The position numbers and the translations under genes were made by a program. A stretch of DNA of 14,908 nt from contig CANHOE010000024.1 in assembly GCA_947462175.1 (NCBI GenBank), positions 1 to 14,908 of the forward strand, read 5' to 3'. This document shows positions 12,088 to 14,908 of this stretch, piece after piece. The notes beneath the pieces are model-generated. The model saw only the letters and a list, made by a program, of their open reading frames with translations, had not been told where the DNA came from and made no database searches. Each line of letters opens with the position of its first letter. Position 1 is the first letter of the stretch. This DNA comes from Burkholderiales bacterium. Its GTDB lineage: Bacteria > Pseudomonadota > Gammaproteobacteria > Burkholderiales > Burkholderiaceae_C.

Positions 12088-14394
12088 TCAAGCCGTCGCC
12101 GACTCCGCCTTCGGCTTGTCGCTCTTCTTCACTGGCTGAATGTCCAGCGCCACCTTGTCGTCGGCATCGATGTCCACCGTCAGTCGGCCACCATCGACCA
12201 AGCGGCCAAACAGCAGCTCGTCGGCCAGTGCACGACGGATCGTGTCCTGAATCAGACGCTGCATCGGGCGTGCGCCCATCAGCGGATCGAAGCCATTCTT
12301 TGCGAGGTGCTTGCGCAACGCATCGGTGAAGGTGACGTCGACCTTCTTCTCGGCCAGTTGGCTTTCGAGCTGGAGCAGGAACTTGTCGACAACACGCAGG
12401 ATGATGTCTTCGTCAAGCGCGCGGAAGCTGACCACCGCGTCGAGCCGATTGCGGAATTCCGGCGTAAACATGCGCTTCACATCGGCCATCTCGTCGCCAC
12501 GCTCACGCGGGTTGGTGAAACCGATCGTCGCCTTGTTCATGATCTCGGCGCCAGCATTGGTGGTCATCACGATGATCACGTTCCGGAAGTCGGCCTTGCG
12601 ACCGTTGTTGTCGGTCAAGGTGCCATGGTCCATGACCTGCAACAGCACATTGAAGACATCCGGGTGAGCCTTCTCGATCTCGTCGAGCAGCAACACGCAG
12701 TGCGGCTTCTTGGTGACCGCCTCGGTCAGCAAACCGCCCTGATCGAAACCGATGTAACCCGGAGGCGCGCCGATGAGGCGGCTGATCGCATGGCGCTCCA
12801 TGTACTCGCTCATGTCGAAGCGGATCAGGTCGATCCCTAGGATGAAGGCGAGCTGTTTAGCGACTTCGGTCTTACCCACACCGGTCGGGCCGGAGAACAG
12901 GAACGAGCCGATCGGCTTGTCGGGCTTGCCCAAGCCCGAACGCGCCATCTTGATGGCCGCCGCCAACGCTTCGATCGCCGGCTCCTGACCGAACACCACG
13001 CTGTTCAGATCACGATCCAGGCTCTTGAGCTTCGAACGATCATCGTTCGACACGCTGGCCGGCGGGATGCGCGCAATCTTTGCGACGATTTCCTCAACCT
13101 CGTTGCGGGTGATGGTCTTCTTCTGCTTGCTCTTTGGCAGGATGCGTTGAGCCGCACCGGCTTCGTCGATCACATCGATCGCCTTGTCGGGCAGATGGCG
13201 ATCATTGATGAACTTGGCAGACAGCTCGGCCGCCGCCTGAAGCGCCCCCAGTGCGTACTTGACGCTGTGGTGCTCTTCGAAGCGGGACTTCAGCCCCTTC
13301 AGGATTTCAACCGTTTCCTCGACCGAAGGCTCGGCTACGTCGACCTTCTGGAAACGACGCGACAGAGCCGCATCTTTCTCGAAGATACCGCGGTACTCGG
13401 TGAAGGTAGTTGCACCAATGCACTTCATTGCGCCAGAACTGAGTGCAGGCTTCAACAAGTTGCTGGCATCGAGCGTGCCGCCCGATGCTGCGCCAGCGCC
13501 AATCAGCGTGTGGATCTCGTCGATGAAGAGCACGGAATTAGGCTGCTCCTTGAGCACCTTCAACACGCCCTTCAGGCGCTGCTCGAAGTCGCCGCGGTAT
13601 TTGGTGCCGGCGAGCAAGGCCCCCATGTCAAGCGAATAAACGGTAGCGTTCGCCAGCACTTCGGGCACATTGCCTTCGGTGATGCGCCACGCCAAACCTT
13701 CGGCAATCGCCGTCTTGCCAACGCCAGCTTCGCCTACCAGCAGCGGATTGTTCTTGCGTCGACGGCAAAGAATCTGAATCACGCGCTCGACTTCGTGCTC
13801 CCGCCCGATCAGCGGATCGATCTTGCCCTCGCGGGCGAGCTGGTTCAGGTTCTGGGTGAATTGGTCCAACGGCGAGCCCTTCACATCAGGGTCTTCCTTC
13901 TCGCCCTCGGACGCACTGCTGGAGCCATCGGTGGGCTTTGCTTGTTCTGGCGGGTCGGATTTCTTGATGCCGTGGGCAATGAAATTGACAACGTCCAGGC
14001 GCGTCACACCTTGCTGGTGGAGGTAATACACAGCGTGCGAATCTTTTTCACCGAAGATCGCAACCAACACATTGGCGCCAGTGACTTCTTTCTTGCCGCT
14101 GCCCGTGGACTGCACGTGCATGATCGCGCGCTGGATGACCCGTTGAAAGCCCAGCGTAGGCTGTGTGTCGACCTCGTCGGTGCCCCCGACAGTCGGCGTG
14201 TTTTCCTTGATGAATTGCGCCAGACTCTTGCGCAGGTCATCGACATTGGCCGAACAGGCACGCAGCACTTCGGCCGCTGATGGGTTGTCGAGCAACGCCA
14301 TCAGCAGGTGTTCGACGGTGATGAATTCGTGGCGTTGCTGACGCGCCTCCACGAACGCCATGTGCAAACTGACTTCAAGTTCTTGAGCGATCAT
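12088..14394 (-). CDS. clpA: ATP-dependent Clp protease ATP-binding subunit ClpA
   Basis: An AAA+ unfoldase that feeds substrates, including N-degron proteins brought by ClpS, into the ClpP protease; cytoplasmic hexamer. In 768 residues it has the N domain (1 to about 145, MIAQELEVSLHMAFVEARQQRHEFITVEHLL), a Ser/Glu/Asp-rich linker, a first AAA+ module with GEAGVGKT (221-228) and VLFIDE (288-293), and a second with GPTGVGKT (502-509) and VLLLDE (567-572). The ClpP-docking tripeptide IGF is at 624-626. There is no ClpB-type middle coiled coil. The ATG at 14394 overlaps the clpS stop as ATGA, with GGAGG just upstream. An open frame runs 34 codons further up but lies in clpS. ClpP is not in the window. 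Confidence 0.98.
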   Translation of the reverse strand: MIAQELEVSLHMAFVEARQQRHEFITVEHLLMALLDNPSAAEVLRACSANVDDLRKSLAQFIKENTPTVGGTDEVDTQPTLGFQRVIQRAIMHVQSTGSGKKEVTGANVLVAIFGEKDSHAVYYLHQQGVTRLDVVNFIAHGIKKSDPPEQAKPTDGSSSASEGEKEDPDVKGSPLDQFTQNLNQLAREGKIDPLIGREHEVERVIQILCRRRKNNPLLVGEAGVGKTAIAEGLAWRITEGNVPEVLANATVYSLDMGALLAGTKYRGDFEQRLKGVLKVLKEQPNSVLFIDEIHTLIGAGAASGGTLDASNLLKPALSSGAMKCIGATTFTEYRGIFEKDAALSRRFQKVDVAEPSVEETVEILKGLKSRFEEHHSVKYALGALQAAAELSAKFINDRHLPDKAIDVIDEAGAAQRILPKSKQKKTITRNEVEEIVAKIARIPPASVSNDDRSKLKSLDRDLNSVVFGQEPAIEALAAAIKMARSGLGKPDKPIGSFLFSGPTGVGKTEVAKQLAFILGIDLIRFDMSEYMERHAISRLIGAPPGYIGFDQGGLLTEAVTKKPHCVLLLDEIEKAHPDVFNVLLQVMDHGTLTDNNGRKADFRNVIIVMTTNAGAEIMNKATIGFTNPRERGDEMADVKRMFTPEFRNRLDAVVSFRALDEDIILRVVDKFLLQLESQLAEKKVDVTFTDALRKHLAKNGFDPLMGARPMQRLIQDTIRRALADELLFGRLVDGGRLTVDIDADDKVALDIQPVKKSDKPKAESATA

Positions 14395-14741
14395 GCGGCC
14401 TCCATAATGCATTGCAACGGGTGACCACCGCGGCGCGCGGCAGCCAACACCAACTCGACTTTCGTCGCAGCGACATCCTTTGAATAGACGCCGCATACGC
14501 CTCGACCATCATGATGAATCTTCAACATGATCTGCGTCGCGGCTTCGAGGTCGCGATTGAAATACTCCTGTAGCACCACCACGACGAACTCCATCGGCGT
14601 GTAATCGTCGTTGAGCAGGACGACCTGATACATGCGCGGAGGCTCGGTCTTTTGGGCCTGCCGCTCGGCAACGACCGCCCCATGCCCCTCGTCGATCTGG
14701 GGGACATCAGGGGCCGCAGGAGTGGGTTTATCGGTGGACAT
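14391..14741 (-). CDS. clpS: ClpS adaptor of the ClpAP protease
   Basis: It binds proteins with N-degron residues (Leu, Phe, Tyr, Trp) and hands them to ClpA. The 116-residue protein has a flexible N-terminal tail of about 35 residues, needed for delivery, then the core. Binding-pocket residues are LNDDYTPMEF (Asn44, Asp45, Asp46, gatekeeper Met50) and His76 in KIHHDG, followed by GVCGVYSKDVAATK and a C-terminal HPLQCIMEAA. E. coli ClpS is 106 residues. The stop overlaps the clpA start by four bases, so the two are translationally coupled and made together. No Shine-Dalgarno is seen before the ATG, and a -10-like box ends 6 bases upstream, so the mRNA may be leaderless. Confidence 0.97.
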   Translation of the reverse strand: MSTDKPTPAAPDVPQIDEGHGAVVAERQAQKTEPPRMYQVVLLNDDYTPMEFVVVVLQEYFNRDLEAATQIMLKIHHDGRGVCGVYSKDVAATKVELVLAAARRGGHPLQCIMEAA

Positions 14742-14747
14742 CAGGCT

Positions 14748-14753
14748 ATTCTA
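14748..14753 (-). promoter_or_regulatory. -10-like box immediately before clpS
   Basis: On the - strand TAGAAT (5 of 6 to TATAAT) is followed by six bases and then the clpS ATG, which would place the transcript start at or next to the A of ATG. The -35 zone (around 14770-14777) is a poor match to TTGACA. The rest of 14742-14883 shows no better promoter and no clear terminator for a gene further upstream. Confidence 0.35.
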
Positions 14754-14883
14754 TCGACATCAAAAACCAGCGCAGACCGTGAGGAATATTGGGCCTGTGC
14801 TGCGAATCACAAGGCCTGAAGCACGCCTTTCAGCGATACCTTTTTTGCCGAAGGCATGTTGCATCGAGATTGGAGATGACGCC

Positions 14884-14908
14884 TTACAGCACCCGAATTT
14901 CGGTGCCC
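14884..14908 (-). CDS. Possible 3' tail of a gene running in from the right edge
   Basis: On the - strand the last bases read G-T-E-I-R-V-L followed by TAA (14886-14884). Only seven residues are visible, so no family can be assigned. The same bases form an imperfect inverted repeat (GCACC ... GGTGC), so this could be noncoding instead. Listed because a same-strand gene upstream of clpS would explain the lack of structure here. Confidence 0.2.

Noticed and set aside
11908..14280. Long + strand frames opposite clpA (310 and 377 codons).
   Set aside because: Shadows of clpA; no recognisable domains and codon use follows the third-position GC of the real gene.
14394..14496. 34-codon N-terminal extension of clpA from an upstream ATG.
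   Set aside because: Lies inside clpS, is unconserved, and the ATG at 14394 has a strong GGAGG and the family N-terminus MIAQELE.

Overview
This window looks like the chromosome of a high-GC betaproteobacterium, most likely order Burkholderiales. The protein sequences (LysC opening MALTVHKYGG, ClpS/ClpA, LpxH) and the gene order cysS - DNA glycosylase - accA - tilS - lysC - tRNA-Ser, divergent from TPR - ppiA - ppiB - lpxH - mtfA, fit that group. Genus cannot be named from sequence alone.

Region 1 (1-2592) is accessory. It opens inside a type I restriction enzyme motor subunit (hsdR, 5' end outside the window) that reads + up to 1868. Five bases after its stop comes the end of a decayed IS3-like insertion sequence whose transposase tail reads on the - strand and carries a 1-nt deletion. 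About 480 bases without a credible gene follow. They hold two similar 26-bp G-run arrays 178 bp apart, a G/C palindrome, an operator-like palindrome and a pair of TGGTGGGT repeats, and they end at the terminator and 3' end of tRNA-Ser(GCT). This resembles the eroded edge of a genomic island parked at a tRNA gene, but no integrase and no direct repeat of the tRNA end is visible.

Region 2 (2593-8477, - strand) is a housekeeping cluster transcribed right to left: cysS (Cys-tRNA charging), an AlkA-like DNA glycosylase overlapping it by 4 bp, accA (fatty-acid synthesis), tilS (tRNA-Ile lysidine), lysC (aspartate kinase) and tRNA-Ser. lysC has a 9-bp perfect hairpin just before its start. It also has a well-placed internal Shine-Dalgarno plus ATG at the start of its ACT domains, which suggests a separate beta subunit.

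Region 3 (8478-12017, + strand) is a tight row that leans to envelope and protein folding: an exported TPR protein, a periplasmic cyclophilin, a cytoplasmic cyclophilin, lpxH (lipid A) and an MtfA-type zinc peptidase. It is divergent from cysS.

Region 4 (12018-14908, - strand) is clpS-clpA, overlapping by ATGA and converging on mtfA across a strong terminator. clpS may be leaderless. The last 25 bases may hold the tail of one more - strand gene.

Apart from hsdR, no defence system, CRISPR array or clearly new multigene system is visible. The most interesting material is the eroded 1869-2592 interval, the lysC internal start and the possible leaderless clpS.
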